Source: Micromonospora ureilytica
GTDB taxonomy: Bacteria; Actinomycetota; Actinomycetes; Mycobacteriales; Micromonosporaceae
Direction of reading: 5' to 3'
NCBI RefSeq assembly: GCF_015751765.1
Contig: NZ_JADOTX010000001.1
Coordinates: 6,820,001 to 6,884,000, forward strand
DNA length: 64,000 bases
Positions 1-8,841 of the stretch are shown one piece after another (position 1 is the first letter of the stretch; each line of letters opens with the position of its first letter). Below the pieces are notes generated by a model. It was not told where the DNA came from. It did no database searches and saw only the letters and a list, made by a program, of their open reading frames with translations. The translations under genes and the position numbers were made by a program.

Positions 1-282
1 GAGGTCACGGTCGCCCCGGACGGCCGCTTCCTCTACGTCGCCAACCGTGGGGTGGGAACCGTGGCGGTTTTCAGCCTGGGCGGGGAGTTGCCCGAGCTGG
101 TGGCCGAAGTGGACACCGGCGGCGAGTGGCCTCGGCACTTCGCTCTGATCGGGGAGCACCTCTACGTCGCCGACGAGCGGGCCGACATGGTGCGGGTGTT
201 CCGGCGCGACGCCGACACCGGCGTTCCGGAAGCGGTCGGCGAGCCGGTGCCGGTGCCGAGCCCGACGTGCGTGCTGCCCTGA
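1..282 (+). CDS. Lactonase family beta-propeller protein, C-terminal part
   Basis: This is the 3' end of a gene that begins before the window; the frame is open from base 1. The visible 93 residues carry blade-like repeats such as FLYVANRG and HLYVADERADMVRVF, typical of the seven-bladed propeller of the 6-phosphogluconolactonase/YbhE-like lactonase family. Members hydrolyse sugar lactones or have unknown substrates. Without the N-terminal part, a signal peptide or substrate class cannot be judged. No hairpin terminator was seen after the stop. Confidence 0.6.
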   Translation, partial: EVTVAPDGRFLYVANRGVGTVAVFSLGGELPELVAEVDTGGEWPRHFALIGEHLYVADERADMVRVFRRDADTGVPEAVGEPVPVPSPTCVLP

Positions 283-461
283 ACGATGATTCAAGAGACG
301 CGAGTGCTGCACTGATTCGGCAACGCCGTGAGGCTGCTACGTCACTCTGTGTTGCAAAAAGGTGGTCAACTGTTTCTCCTCCGTAACTTTAGTCCGAACG
401 GATGTGGCAGAGACGGCACCTAGTACGCAAGATGGTCACCGTGTCAGCAGGCCGCCATCGC

Positions 462-2198
462 ATGCGTTCGAAACTCCACCTAGCCGCCGCCGCCGCAACG
501 GTGGGGGTGCTCGTCGTGACGACGGGCGCGTGGTTCGGCTATCGGGAGTTGATCCAGCCCAGTTGCTCGGGCGAGATCCGGCTCGCCGTGGCGGTCGCCT
601 CCGAGCTCGCGCCGGCGGTGGACGCCGCCGCGTCCCAGTGGGTGAAGGACGGCGCCGCGGTAGGCCCGACGTGCATCCGAGTCGACGTCTCCGCGTCCGA
701 CCCGGTGGACGTGGCGGCCGTGGTGGCGGCCAAGCACGGCGCTGTGCTGGCCGGCGTGGGCCAGGCCAGTGGCACCGCCGTCAGCCCCGACGTGTGGGTG
801 CCCGACTCCTCGACCTGGCTGCTGCGGTTGAAGAAGGACGCGACGGCGTTCGCTCCGACCAACGGCGCGTCCATCGCGCGCAGCCCCATCGTCGTCGCGA
901 TGCCCGAGCCGATCGCCACCCGGCTGGGCTGGCCGGACAAGAAGTTCAACTGGACCGACCTTCTCAAGCAGGTCAACAACACGAGCGCGCCGCTGCGGAC
1001 CGGGATCGTCGAGCCGACCCGCGACGCTGCCGGCCTGTCCGGTCTGCTCTCGCTGACCGCGGCCGCCAACGGCGCCGGCGGCGACGCCCAGCGCAACACC
1101 GTCGGCGCGCTCCGCGCACTGGCCACCGGGCGCTCCTCGCTCCGCAACGACCTGCTGGCCCGCTTCCCGACGGCCAACGACTCGACGTCCATCGCCAGTG
1201 GTCTCGGCGCGGCGGCGCTGTCCGAAGAAGACGTGATCGCGTACAACAGCAAGAAGCCGCCGGTGCCGCTCGCCGCGCTCTACATGGAGCCGGCGCCGAT
1301 GCCGCTGGACTACCCGTACGCGGTGCTGCCCGGCATCGAGCCGAGCAAGGCGTCGGCGGCCAAGGTGCTGTTCGAGCTGCTCACCAGCCCGACCTTCCGT
1401 AACCGGCTCGCCGCGCAGTCGCTGCGCGCGCCGGACGGCAACTGGGGCGAGGGTTTCAAGGCGCCGCAGGGTGCTCCGAGCCCGGCCGGCGGCGCGCCCA
1501 CCGCGCCGGCGAACGGCGGCACCGCGGCGGGTGGCCTGGACCCGGCCGCCATCCAGCGGGTCGTCTCCAGCTGGTCGATCGCCACCCAGTCCGGTCGGAT
1601 GCTGGCCGTCATCGACGTCTCCGGCTCGATGAAGGACCCGGTGCCCAGCGCCAACAACCGCAGCCGGGAAGAGGTCACCGTCGACGCGGCCCGTCGCGGC
1701 CTCGGCCTCTTCGACGACTCCTGGTCGATCGGTCTGTGGACCTTCTCCACCCAGCTCGTCGGCAACCGGGACTACCGGGAGTTGGTCCCCATCGGGCCGC
1801 TCTCCGGCCAGCGGGCCCAGTTGGAGGGCGCGCTCGCCACCGTCAAGCCCTCCAGCGGTGACACCGGCCTCTACGACACCATGCTGGCCGCGTACCAGGC
1901 GGTGCAGGAGAACTGGCAGCCCGGTCGGGTCAACTCGATCGTGCTGTTCACCGACGGCAAGAACGAGGACGACAACGGCCTCAACCAGCAGCAGTTGCTC
2001 GCCAAGCTCAAGCAGGCCGCCGACCCGGAGCGGCCGGTCCAGGTCATCATGATCGGCATCGGTGAGGGTGTCAGCAAGGCAGAGCTGGAGTCGATCACCA
2101 AGGTGACCGGTGGCGACGTCTTCGTCACCAAGGACCCGAGCGAGATCGGCAGCATCTTCCTCAGCGCCATCGCGCGGCGCCCACCCGCACCGCGCTGA
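462..2198 (+). CDS. Membrane-anchored substrate-binding and von Willebrand factor A domain protein
   Basis: The product is about 578 residues. A hydrophobic segment near the N-terminus (LHLAAAAATVGVLVVTTG) works as a signal anchor. A periplasmic-binding-like region follows, then an Ala/Gly/Pro linker, and from about residue 380 a VWA domain with an intact MIDAS motif DVSGSM (around residues 385-390). In this actinobacterial family the domain is thought to bind metal-dependent ligands outside the membrane; the ligand is unknown. ATG 462 is chosen because it directly precedes the signal anchor, with a weak AGCAGG upstream. In-frame ATGs at 402 and 432 are alternatives. The gene ends at a strong terminator. 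Confidence 0.8.
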   Translation: MRSKLHLAAAAATVGVLVVTTGAWFGYRELIQPSCSGEIRLAVAVASELAPAVDAAASQWVKDGAAVGPTCIRVDVSASDPVDVAAVVAAKHGAVLAGVGQASGTAVSPDVWVPDSSTWLLRLKKDATAFAPTNGASIARSPIVVAMPEPIATRLGWPDKKFNWTDLLKQVNNTSAPLRTGIVEPTRDAAGLSGLLSLTAAANGAGGDAQRNTVGALRALATGRSSLRNDLLARFPTANDSTSIASGLGAAALSEEDVIAYNSKKPPVPLAALYMEPAPMPLDYPYAVLPGIEPSKASAAKVLFELLTSPTFRNRLAAQSLRAPDGNWGEGFKAPQGAPSPAGGAPTAPANGGTAAGGLDPAAIQRVVSSWSIATQSGRMLAVIDVSGSMKDPVPSANNRSREEVTVDAARRGLGLFDDSWSIGLWTFSTQLVGNRDYRELVPIGPLSGQRAQLEGALATVKPSSGDTGLYDTMLAAYQAVQENWQPGRVNSIVLFTDGKNEDDNGLNQQQLLAKLKQAADPERPVQVIMIGIGEGVSKAELESITKVTGGDVFVTKDPSEIGSIFLSAIARRPPAPR

Positions 2199-2219
2199 TC
2201 CGACGCTCAAGACGTCGAA

Positions 2220-2260
2220 GGGCCTGCCGTACCGTCGATTCGGTATGGCAGGCCCCCTTT
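2220..2260 (+). terminator. Intrinsic terminator after the VWA gene
   Basis: The arms at 2220-2234 and 2241-2255 form a 15-bp stem with one G-U pair and a 6-nt loop, followed by CCTTT. It starts 22 bases after the stop codon. Confidence 0.85.
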
Positions 2261-2415
2261 CGGCCACCAGGCTGTTGAGGAAAAGTGACGGCAATACGTC
2301 GGAAGCAATCGGCAGTCATAGTTGTCAAGGCAGGATGTCGACTGTTCCGGCATAGTCGGTCCGCCTCCGGTCCGACCCGTCGGCCGGGGCCATCCTGTAC
2401 AGAGTGGGAGGGCCG

Positions 2416-3897
2416 GTGAGCGTGGCGACACTGTTGACCCCCGCCACGTCGGCGGAGCCGAACGGTCGACGCACCGGCCTGGTGGCGCGCGCCGACGAAC
2501 GGTCCTACGTCCGGGTCCTGGTGGTGCTGGACACCACAGTTCTCATCATCGCGTTGCTGATCGGGTACGTCACCCGTTTCGGTGAGGGCGAGCCGACCGG
2601 CTCGGACATCCCGTACGTGCTGGTCGCCCCCGGGTTGGTGCTGGCCTGGCTGATCTCGCTCAAGGCGCTCGGCTGCTACGACGACCGGGTGATCGGCTAC
2701 GGGGCGGACGAGTACCGGCGGGTCAGCTCCGCCAGCCTGCGCCTGGCCGGGGCGATCGCCATCTTCGGCTACATCGCCGACGTCGGAGTCTCCCGGGGCT
2801 TCCTGGGCATCTCCTTCGCGGTGGGCACCGTCGGGCTGGAGGTGGCGCGGTTCGCCGCCCGCAAGCGGCTGCACCGGGCCCGCTCGGTCGGTGCCGGCTG
2901 GTCCCGCAAGGTGCTGGTGGTCGGCGACACCGCCCACGTGTTGGAGTTGGTCCACACGCTGCGCCGCGAGCCGTACGCCGGCTACCAGGTGGTGGGCGCC
3001 TGCATCCCGGACGCGTTGCTCGCGCCGGTGGCGCAGCGGCTGGGTGACGTGCCGGTGGTGGGGTCGTTCCGGGGCATCCCGGAGGCCGCCACCGCGATCG
3101 GCGCGGACACGGTCGCGGTGACCGCCTCCGGTGAGCTGACCGCGACCCGGCTGCGCCGCCTCGGCTGGCAGTTGGAGGGGACGGGCGTCGACCTGGTCGT
3201 GGCACCCGCGCTGACCGACGTCGCCGGTCCGCGGATCCACACCCGCCCGGTCGCCGGCCTGCCGCTGATCCACGTCGAGGCGCCCGAGTTCCGCGGGGTC
3301 CGCAAGCTGGTGAAGGGTCTCGTCGACAGGTCCGCCTCGTCGCTGGCGCTGGCGGTGCTGCTGCCGCTGATCGCGTTCATCGCCCTGGCCATCAAACTGG
3401 ACAGTCGGGGCCCGGTGCTGTTCCGGCAGGTCCGCGTCGGCCGGGGCGGCCAGGAGTTCGGTGTGTTCAAGTTCCGCACCATGGTGGTGAACGCCGACGC
3501 GTTGCTCGCCGAGTTGACCGCGCGCAACGAGACCGACGGCCTGATGTTCAAGATGCGCCACGATCCCCGGGTCACCCGCGTCGGCCGGCTGCTGCGCAAA
3601 TGGTCACTGGACGAGCTGCCGCAACTGGTCAACGTGCTGCTGGGTCAGATGAGCCTGGTCGGACCCCGCCCGCCGCTGCCCTCGGAGGTGGCCCGCTACG
3701 ACGGTGACGTGGCCCGGCGGCTGCTGGTCAAGCCGGGCATGACCGGCCTGTGGCAGGTCAGCGGCCGCTCCGACCTGAGCTGGGAGGACGGCATCCGGCT
3801 CGACCTCTACTACGTGGAGAACTGGTCCCTCGCCGCCGACCTCACCATCCTCTGGAAGACCTTCGGCGCGGTGCTGAACGGCCGCGGAGCGTACTGA
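2416..3897 (+). CDS. Exopolysaccharide polyprenyl glycosylphosphotransferase
   Basis: The protein of about 493 residues transfers a sugar-1-phosphate to undecaprenyl phosphate, the first membrane step of exopolysaccharide or glycan assembly. The N-terminal half has several hydrophobic segments and a CoA-binding-like region. A further membrane helix (SSLALAVLLPLIAFIALAIKL) leads into the catalytic bacterial sugar transferase domain, with FKFRTM, DELPQLVNVLLGQMSLVGPRPP and KPGMTGLWQVSGRS. GTG 2416 follows GGGAGGG closely; GTG 2422 is also possible. No other glycan genes are adjacent, so the polymer is unknown. Confidence 0.9.
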   Translation: MSVATLLTPATSAEPNGRRTGLVARADERSYVRVLVVLDTTVLIIALLIGYVTRFGEGEPTGSDIPYVLVAPGLVLAWLISLKALGCYDDRVIGYGADEYRRVSSASLRLAGAIAIFGYIADVGVSRGFLGISFAVGTVGLEVARFAARKRLHRARSVGAGWSRKVLVVGDTAHVLELVHTLRREPYAGYQVVGACIPDALLAPVAQRLGDVPVVGSFRGIPEAATAIGADTVAVTASGELTATRLRRLGWQLEGTGVDLVVAPALTDVAGPRIHTRPVAGLPLIHVEAPEFRGVRKLVKGLVDRSASSLALAVLLPLIAFIALAIKLDSRGPVLFRQVRVGRGGQEFGVFKFRTMVVNADALLAELTARNETDGLMFKMRHDPRVTRVGRLLRKWSLDELPQLVNVLLGQMSLVGPRPPLPSEVARYDGDVARRLLVKPGMTGLWQVSGRSDLSWEDGIRLDLYYVENWSLAADLTILWKTFGAVLNGRGAY

Positions 3898-3904
3898 CCA
3901 CCGG

Positions 3905-5035
3905 TCACCGTTGCGGGCCGGCCCAGTCAAGGCAGACGACCACCGCGTCGTCGACCAGGTCACCGGCCACGAACGCGCGCAGATCACCGATCAGCGACCG
4001 GACGGCGTCCAGGGGCGCCATCGGCCCGGTCCGCCGCAGGAACCGGTCCAGTGCCGTCTCGCCGTAACGCACGTGCTGCCCGGTGGCCTCCACCACCCCG
4101 TCACTGACCACGAAGACCCGGTCGCCGCGCTCCAGCGGGAACTTCTGCTCGTGGTAGTCGGTCGCCTCGAACATCCCCAACGGGAACTGCGCCTCCAGGG
4201 GCTGCTCGGTGACGTCCCCGTCGCGGAGCAGGACCAGCCGGGGAGACCCGGCGTCCACCACGGTCATCATCCCGGAGCGCAGGTCCAGTTCCATCAGCAA
4301 CGCGGAGAGGTGCTGCTCGCCCCGGTACAGGTCGTAGATGGCCTGGTCGGCGAGGGCGGCCTGGTCGGCCAGGCTCAGGCCGGCCCGACGCGCGTTGCGC
4401 AGCGCGTGGGTGGCCAGCGAGGTGAGCAGGGAGGCGGCCACGCCCTCACCGGTGCCGTTGATTGTGGACAACCAGAGCCGTTCCCCGTCGTCGGACCAGT
4501 CGAAGCTGTCGCCGCGCACCGCGTACGCCGGCTCCAACTGCCCGGCCAGGCTGAACGAGGGACGGATCCGGCTGCGGCCGGGCAGCAGGTCCCACTGCAT
4601 CTCGGCGGCCAGGGTGAGGCGTTGGGTGCGCCGGGCCGCCCGATAGACGTCGGTGCCGGCGGAGACCGCCGCCACCTCGTGCGCGAGCGCCGTGGCGATC
4701 TCGGCCAGCGCGGCGACGACCTCCCGGTCGTCCGGAACGGGGGACAGGCGCAGCACCCCTCGACGCTCGCCACGCATGGTGACCGGGAACCAGGCGGTGC
4801 CGTCGGTCAGGATCGGCGACTGGTGGTCGAAGGCGCGCCAGGCGGGGTGCCCGGGGCTCGTGATCGAGTCACCCTCGGTGAGTGGCAGTAGCTCCGCGAG
4901 CCGATAGTCGACCTGGTAGAGCTCGACGTCGGTGATCCCGTACGACCGGCCGAGCACCTCCCCGATGCCCCCGACGAGCCGGTCAGCTGGTGTCTCGTTC
5001 AGGGCACGTCGTGCCCGATTGACCGGTTCGCTCAT
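3905..5035 (-). CDS. SpoIIE/RsbU-type PP2C serine phosphatase
   Basis: The product has about 376 residues. The N-terminal half resembles a GAF-like sensor (DVELYQVDYRLAELLPL). The C-terminal half is a PP2C-type phosphatase of the SpoIIE class with LSTINGTGEGVAA, VVDAGSPRLVLLRDG, PLGMFEATDY, GDRVFVVSDGVVEA and DDAVVVCLDW. Such proteins dephosphorylate STAS anti-anti-sigma factors in partner switching. ATG 5035 has GGAG about 6 bases upstream. It is divergent from a MarR regulator 58 bp away. The first acidic cluster (GTGEGVA instead of DxxGHG) departs from the usual metal site, so activity should not be assumed. Confidence 0.82.
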   Translation of the reverse strand: MSEPVNRARRALNETPADRLVGGIGEVLGRSYGITDVELYQVDYRLAELLPLTEGDSITSPGHPAWRAFDHQSPILTDGTAWFPVTMRGERRGVLRLSPVPDDREVVAALAEIATALAHEVAAVSAGTDVYRAARRTQRLTLAAEMQWDLLPGRSRIRPSFSLAGQLEPAYAVRGDSFDWSDDGERLWLSTINGTGEGVAASLLTSLATHALRNARRAGLSLADQAALADQAIYDLYRGEQHLSALLMELDLRSGMMTVVDAGSPRLVLLRDGDVTEQPLEAQFPLGMFEATDYHEQKFPLERGDRVFVVSDGVVEATGQHVRYGETALDRFLRRTGPMAPLDAVRSLIGDLRAFVAGDLVDDAVVVCLDWAGPQR

Positions 5036-5093
5036 CGTCGCTCCTTCGCGGAAAGCTCGACCACCAGTGGGTTCGGAGTATTCTCGGGCCACC

Positions 5094-5759
5094 ATGGCCG
5101 AAGTGAACCGTCCGACGGACCCCGAGACGAGTATGGCTGCCGCACTGGACGCGGCGGCCGCTGCCCTGTTGGGCATCTGGGAATCCGCCCGGGAGGGGAC
5201 CGCCAACCGCGTGTCCGGTGCCCAGTTACGCGCGGTGATGGTGGTCGAGCAGTCCGACGGGATCAACCTGCGTCGGCTCGCCTCCCGACTCGACATGCTG
5301 CTCAGCTCCGCCAGCCGCCTCTGCGACCGGTTGGTCGCCGCCGGGATGCTGGAGCGCGAGCCGGGCCGCTTCGACCGGCGGGAGATCTCACTGCACCTCA
5401 CCCCGGAGGCCCGCCGGCTCCTCGCCGAGCTGCGGGCCGACCGCCAGGCGCAACTCGCCGCCGTGCTGACCGGGATGAGCCGGGAGGGCCGCGACGCGTT
5501 GCTGCGCGGGATGCAGGAGTTCGACGAGGCCGCCCGCCGCCAGCAGGCGCAGAACCCGCCGACGCCCGGTGAGTCGACGGCCCAGGGGGACTGGCCGGAC
5601 GACCCGGACCGGCCCGGTGGGCGCTCGGGGGACTGGTCGATCGATTCGGGTCGGCAGACCCGAGCGGTGTGGACGGGCTCGACGGGCGGCTCGGAACGAT
5701 CGGTCGGCACCACCCGAGAATGGCCGGCCGGCGACCCGCCGGTGGCCCGTACCGCCTGA
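5094..5759 (+). CDS. MarR family transcriptional regulator with a long C-terminal tail
   Basis: The product has about 221 residues. Residues 30-150 are a MarR winged helix (LRRLASRLDMLLSSASRLCDRLVAAGMLEREPGRFDRREISLHLTP, split here by reading only). The last 70 residues are a hydrophilic Gly/Ser/Asp-rich extension not found in ordinary MarR proteins. The gene is divergent from one SpoIIE phosphatase and convergent with a second one 28 bp beyond its stop, which suggests one signalling unit. A TATTCT hexamer lies 9 bases before ATG 5094, so the leader may be very short. Confidence 0.82.
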   Translation: MAEVNRPTDPETSMAAALDAAAAALLGIWESAREGTANRVSGAQLRAVMVVEQSDGINLRRLASRLDMLLSSASRLCDRLVAAGMLEREPGRFDRREISLHLTPEARRLLAELRADRQAQLAAVLTGMSREGRDALLRGMQEFDEAARRQQAQNPPTPGESTAQGDWPDDPDRPGGRSGDWSIDSGRQTRAVWTGSTGGSERSVGTTREWPAGDPPVARTA

Positions 5760-5787
5760 TCGAGCCGGCCGGGCCGTCGCCCGCCGT

Positions 5788-7398
5788 TCATCCCGGCGGC
5801 GAAGCGCCCACGGCCAGCATCGCGATGTCGTCGTGGGCCTGCCCGTCCAGCCAGTCGTCGACCGCCCGGAACACCCGGTCGATCAGCGCCGCCGGCGGTT
5901 GCCCGGCGGCCGCCACGAGCGCGGCCCGCAGCCGGGCCTCGCCGAACATCGCCGCGTCGCGCGGGCCGCGCGCCTCGGTCACCCCATCGGTGTACGCGAG
6001 CAGCAGGTCGCCCGGATCGAGGTGCACCCGGGTCTCGGCGAACCGTGCGGCTGTCAGTGCCCCCACCGGCATGCCACCGACCGGGACCGGGGTGACAGTG
6101 CCGTCCGCGGTGACCAGCAGAGGCGCCGGGTGCCCCCCGCCGGCGATCCGGACGTCCAACCCGGCCGGCCCCCGGTCCAGGGAACCGAGCAGCACTGTGG
6201 TGAGCTGGCTGCGCCGCGCGGCGTCCGGCGCGTCGAACAGCGCCTGGTTGAGCAGGTGGACCAGCTCCAGCGGGCGTTGCTCGACGAGTCGCAGCGTCTG
6301 CAACGACTGGCGGACCCGGCCGGTCAGCACCGCCGCGCCCACGCCCTTGCCGCACACGTCGCCGAGCGCGAACAGGGCGCCGCGCGGGTGCGGGAACACC
6401 TCGTAGAAGTCGCCGCCGATGCGCAGGGTGTCGCCCGCCGCCCGGTAGCCGCCGGCCATGGTCACGCCGGGCACGACGGGCAACTCGGGCGGGAGCAGGC
6501 TGGTCTGCAGCACCCGGGCCAGGTGGGCCTGCTCGCCGTGCAGGTCGGCGGTGGCCAGCGCGGCGCCCGCGCGAGCGGCGAACTCCCGGGCCAACTCGAT
6601 GTCACGCCTGTCGAAGCCGGCCCGCCCGGACCGACGGATGAGCAGCAGCGCACCGGCCGAATCGTTGCCGCTGAGCAGCGGGCTGGCCAGCACCATCCCC
6701 GGGGGGCCGAACCCGGGCGGCAGCAGGTCGGCCAGCTCGGTGAGCGGGGCGTCCGACCAGGGGCCCGGCTCGGCGCGGTCGCCGGCCAGTGCCTCGGCCA
6801 AACCGGGCACGGAGTTGGTCAACGCGGGACTGGCCAGCCCGGTGACCGGGGCGGGCTCACCGTCGGCGTACCGGATCCACCGGGCGCGCGGCTCGGCCGG
6901 CGCGGTCGGTCGGGGCAGTGCCACGGCGACGTCGGCCAGGTAGGGGACGGCGAGCGTGGTGGTGGCCAGGAGGACCTGGTCCCGGTGCAGGGCCAGCGCC
7001 AGCCGGCTGCCGGCCTGGGCGAGGAACGCGGTGCGGGAGCGTTCGGCGAGCAGGGCGTCGGCGCGGGCGTGTTCCTCGGTGACGTCGCGGACGTACCACG
7101 CCCACCGGGAGCCGGTGAGCTGTCGCCGGACGCCGCGCAGTCGCCGGCCGTGGTGGTCGGCGTCGAAGCGGTCAGCGCCGCTGGTGACCGCCCGGGCCAG
7201 GGCTGCCACCGGGCAGCCGGCCAGCTCGGTGCCGGCGTCGATCTCCGGGATCAGCTCGGCCGCCATGGCGTTGACCAGGGTGACCCGACCGGTCCCGTCC
7301 GTCGTCACCACAGCCTCGGCGAGCCCGTCGAGCAGCTCGCGGGCCAACCGTTCGTCGGTCGGCAACGGGGTGCCGCCGGGTTGCCGGGTCGTGGTCAC
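5788..7398 (-). CDS. PAS-domain SpoIIE family phosphatase
   Basis: The protein has about 536 residues. A PAS domain lies at about residues 20-130 (AVVTTDGTGRVTLVNAMAAELIP), a GAF-like region follows in the middle, and the last 220 residues are a SpoIIE/PP2C phosphatase with GGDFYEVF, FALGDVCGKGVGAA, IAGGGHPAPLLV and LLLAYTDGVTEARG. The metal-binding acidic residues are intact, unlike in the paralogue on the other side of the MarR gene. The predicted targets are STAS-domain proteins. GTG 7398 overlaps the stop of a 13-codon Arg-rich upstream reading frame (7395-7436). Confidence 0.87.
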   Translation of the reverse strand: MTTTRQPGGTPLPTDERLARELLDGLAEAVVTTDGTGRVTLVNAMAAELIPEIDAGTELAGCPVAALARAVTSGADRFDADHHGRRLRGVRRQLTGSRWAWYVRDVTEEHARADALLAERSRTAFLAQAGSRLALALHRDQVLLATTTLAVPYLADVAVALPRPTAPAEPRARWIRYADGEPAPVTGLASPALTNSVPGLAEALAGDRAEPGPWSDAPLTELADLLPPGFGPPGMVLASPLLSGNDSAGALLLIRRSGRAGFDRRDIELAREFAARAGAALATADLHGEQAHLARVLQTSLLPPELPVVPGVTMAGGYRAAGDTLRIGGDFYEVFPHPRGALFALGDVCGKGVGAAVLTGRVRQSLQTLRLVEQRPLELVHLLNQALFDAPDAARRSQLTTVLLGSLDRGPAGLDVRIAGGGHPAPLLVTADGTVTPVPVGGMPVGALTAARFAETRVHLDPGDLLLAYTDGVTEARGPRDAAMFGEARLRAALVAAAGQPPAALIDRVFRAVDDWLDGQAHDDIAMLAVGASPPG

Positions 7399-7524
7399 CG
7401 CCGGACGCCGGCTCGCGTCTGACGACGTGTGCGCATGCTGCTTCTCGACTCCTCACCGGGGATCGTTGCCTGAGAGCAAGGGTACCGATCCTCCCCGACA
7501 GAGGCCCACGGCGTGGGGCGGCGA

Positions 7525-8763
7525 TCAACCGGAGCGGGCCAGCCAGCCGGCGGGCTGCGCGACGATCCGACGGGCCACCGAGCCGGCGGCACCGACCGCG
7601 GCGGCCTCCGCGCCGAGCGTCGACGGCCGGACCGTGACCGGTGACCAGGCGGCGGTGAGCACCCGGGCGCGGATCTCGGCGAGCACCGGGGGGCACAGCC
7701 AGGGTGCGAGCGCCGCGTAACCGCCACCGAGCACCACGGTGTCCAGGTCGAGCAGGTTGACGACGCTGGCCACCGCGACGCCGAGCGCCGTTCCGGCGTC
7801 GTGCAGCGCCCGCAGCGCGTCGGCGTCGCCGGCCTCGGCCAACTCGGCCAACCGGGCCGTCGCGGTGTCCGCGGGAAGCTCCGCCCGGGCCAGCCCGGCG
7901 GCGGACACGATCGCTTCCTGGCCGGCGTACTGCTCCAGGCAACCCTGCCCGCCGCAACGGCACGGACGGCCCTCGGGGTGGACCGGAAGGTGCCCGATCT
8001 CGCCGCTCCACCCGCGTACACCGCGAAACAGCGCGCCGTCCAGCACGATGCCGGCGCCGATGCCCACCTCCCCGGAGATGTGCAGGAAGCTGGACGGGCC
8101 GGGTGGCTGCGAGTGCAGCTCGCCGAGCGCGGCGAGGTTGGCCTCGTTGTCCACCACCAGTGCGGGGACGCCGGGCACCTGCTCGATCAGCGGAGGGTGC
8201 TCGGCGAGCAGCGCGGGCACCGGCACGTCGCGCCAGCCGAGGTTCGGCGCGAGCCGGACCAGCCCGGTGTCGTCCACCAGGCCGGGCACCGCGAGCGCGG
8301 CCCCGACCAGGGTGAGGCCGTCCAGTGCGGCGTCGTCGCGAGCTGCCCCGGCCATCTCGACGAGGCGGGCCAGGGCGTCGGCGGGGGCCACCGGGCGCAG
8401 GTCGGCCCGGTATACCGTGCGGTGCCGGACCTGGCCGGTGAGGTCCACCACGCAGACCGCCAGGTAGTCGACGTTGACCTCCAGGCCGAGCCCGGCCGGC
8501 CCCTGATCGGCCAGGACCAGTCCGCGCGCCGGGCGGCCGGCGCCCGAGCGGGGCGCGGGGTCGGATTCACTGACCAGCCGGCCGGCGAGCAGGTCCTCGA
8601 CCACCGCGGACACGGTGGCTCTGGTCAGGCCGGTCGCGGTCGCCAGGTCGGCTCGGGAGGGCGGTCGGTCGGCCGCGGCGATCCGGCCGAGGACCAGGGC
8701 GAGGTTGAGCTCGCGCAGACTGCCCTGACGGACTGCGCCGGCCGGGGCGTGGGTGAGGCTCAC
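7525..8763 (-). CDS. ROK family transcriptional repressor, probable xylose repressor
   Basis: The protein of about 412 residues has an N-terminal winged helix (RADLATATGLTRATVSAVVEDL, about residues 33-55) and a ROK sugar-binding domain. The zinc motif CRCGGQGCLEQY is intact, as is the phosphate-loop region GGGYAALAPWL. It is divergent from xylA with only 78 bp between the starts, so xylose-responsive repression of xylAB is the natural reading. GTG 8763 (protein MSLTHAPAG) is chosen because the open frame further upstream has no ROK-like sequence. The xylA -35 box lies just 3 bases from this start, so the two promoters overlap. Confidence 0.85.
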   Translation of the reverse strand: MSLTHAPAGAVRQGSLRELNLALVLGRIAAADRPPSRADLATATGLTRATVSAVVEDLLAGRLVSESDPAPRSGAGRPARGLVLADQGPAGLGLEVNVDYLAVCVVDLTGQVRHRTVYRADLRPVAPADALARLVEMAGAARDDAALDGLTLVGAALAVPGLVDDTGLVRLAPNLGWRDVPVPALLAEHPPLIEQVPGVPALVVDNEANLAALGELHSQPPGPSSFLHISGEVGIGAGIVLDGALFRGVRGWSGEIGHLPVHPEGRPCRCGGQGCLEQYAGQEAIVSAAGLARAELPADTATARLAELAEAGDADALRALHDAGTALGVAVASVVNLLDLDTVVLGGGYAALAPWLCPPVLAEIRARVLTAAWSPVTVRPSTLGAEAAAVGAAGSVARRIVAQPAGWLARSG

Positions 8764-8766
8764 CCC

Positions 8767-8815
8767 TTGACAGTGCCATAGGGTGGGCAAATAATTCAAT
8801 CGCTGAACAAATAGC
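8767..8815 (+). promoter_or_regulatory. xylA promoter and probable ROK operator
   Basis: TTGACA (8767-8772), a 17-bp spacer and AATAAT (8790-8795) form a near-consensus housekeeping promoter. This is rare in GC-rich DNA. An AT-rich patch at 8790-8815 contains the inverted repeat TTCA-ATCGC-TGAA, which overlaps the -10 region and start site and could be the repressor site. The operator call is inference. Confidence 0.75.
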
Positions 8816-8841
8816 GGACAACACCACCCCGGAGGTCGCTC

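Noticed and set aside
480..2294. 604-codon minus-strand open frame opposite the VWA gene
   Set aside because: Composition is that of a shadow frame and the plus-strand VWA motifs are clear.
5036..6355. Possible N-terminal extension of the phosphatase gene at 3905 into the next minus-strand gene
   Set aside because: The extension is an open frame only; ATG 5035 has a good ribosome binding site and the upstream part overlaps the MarR and second phosphatase genes in other frames.
7437..7500. Glycine riboswitch-like CTCTCAGGCAA on the minus strand
   Set aside because: Only the 3' block resembles the aptamer; the 5' GGAGAG and CCGAAGG parts are absent.
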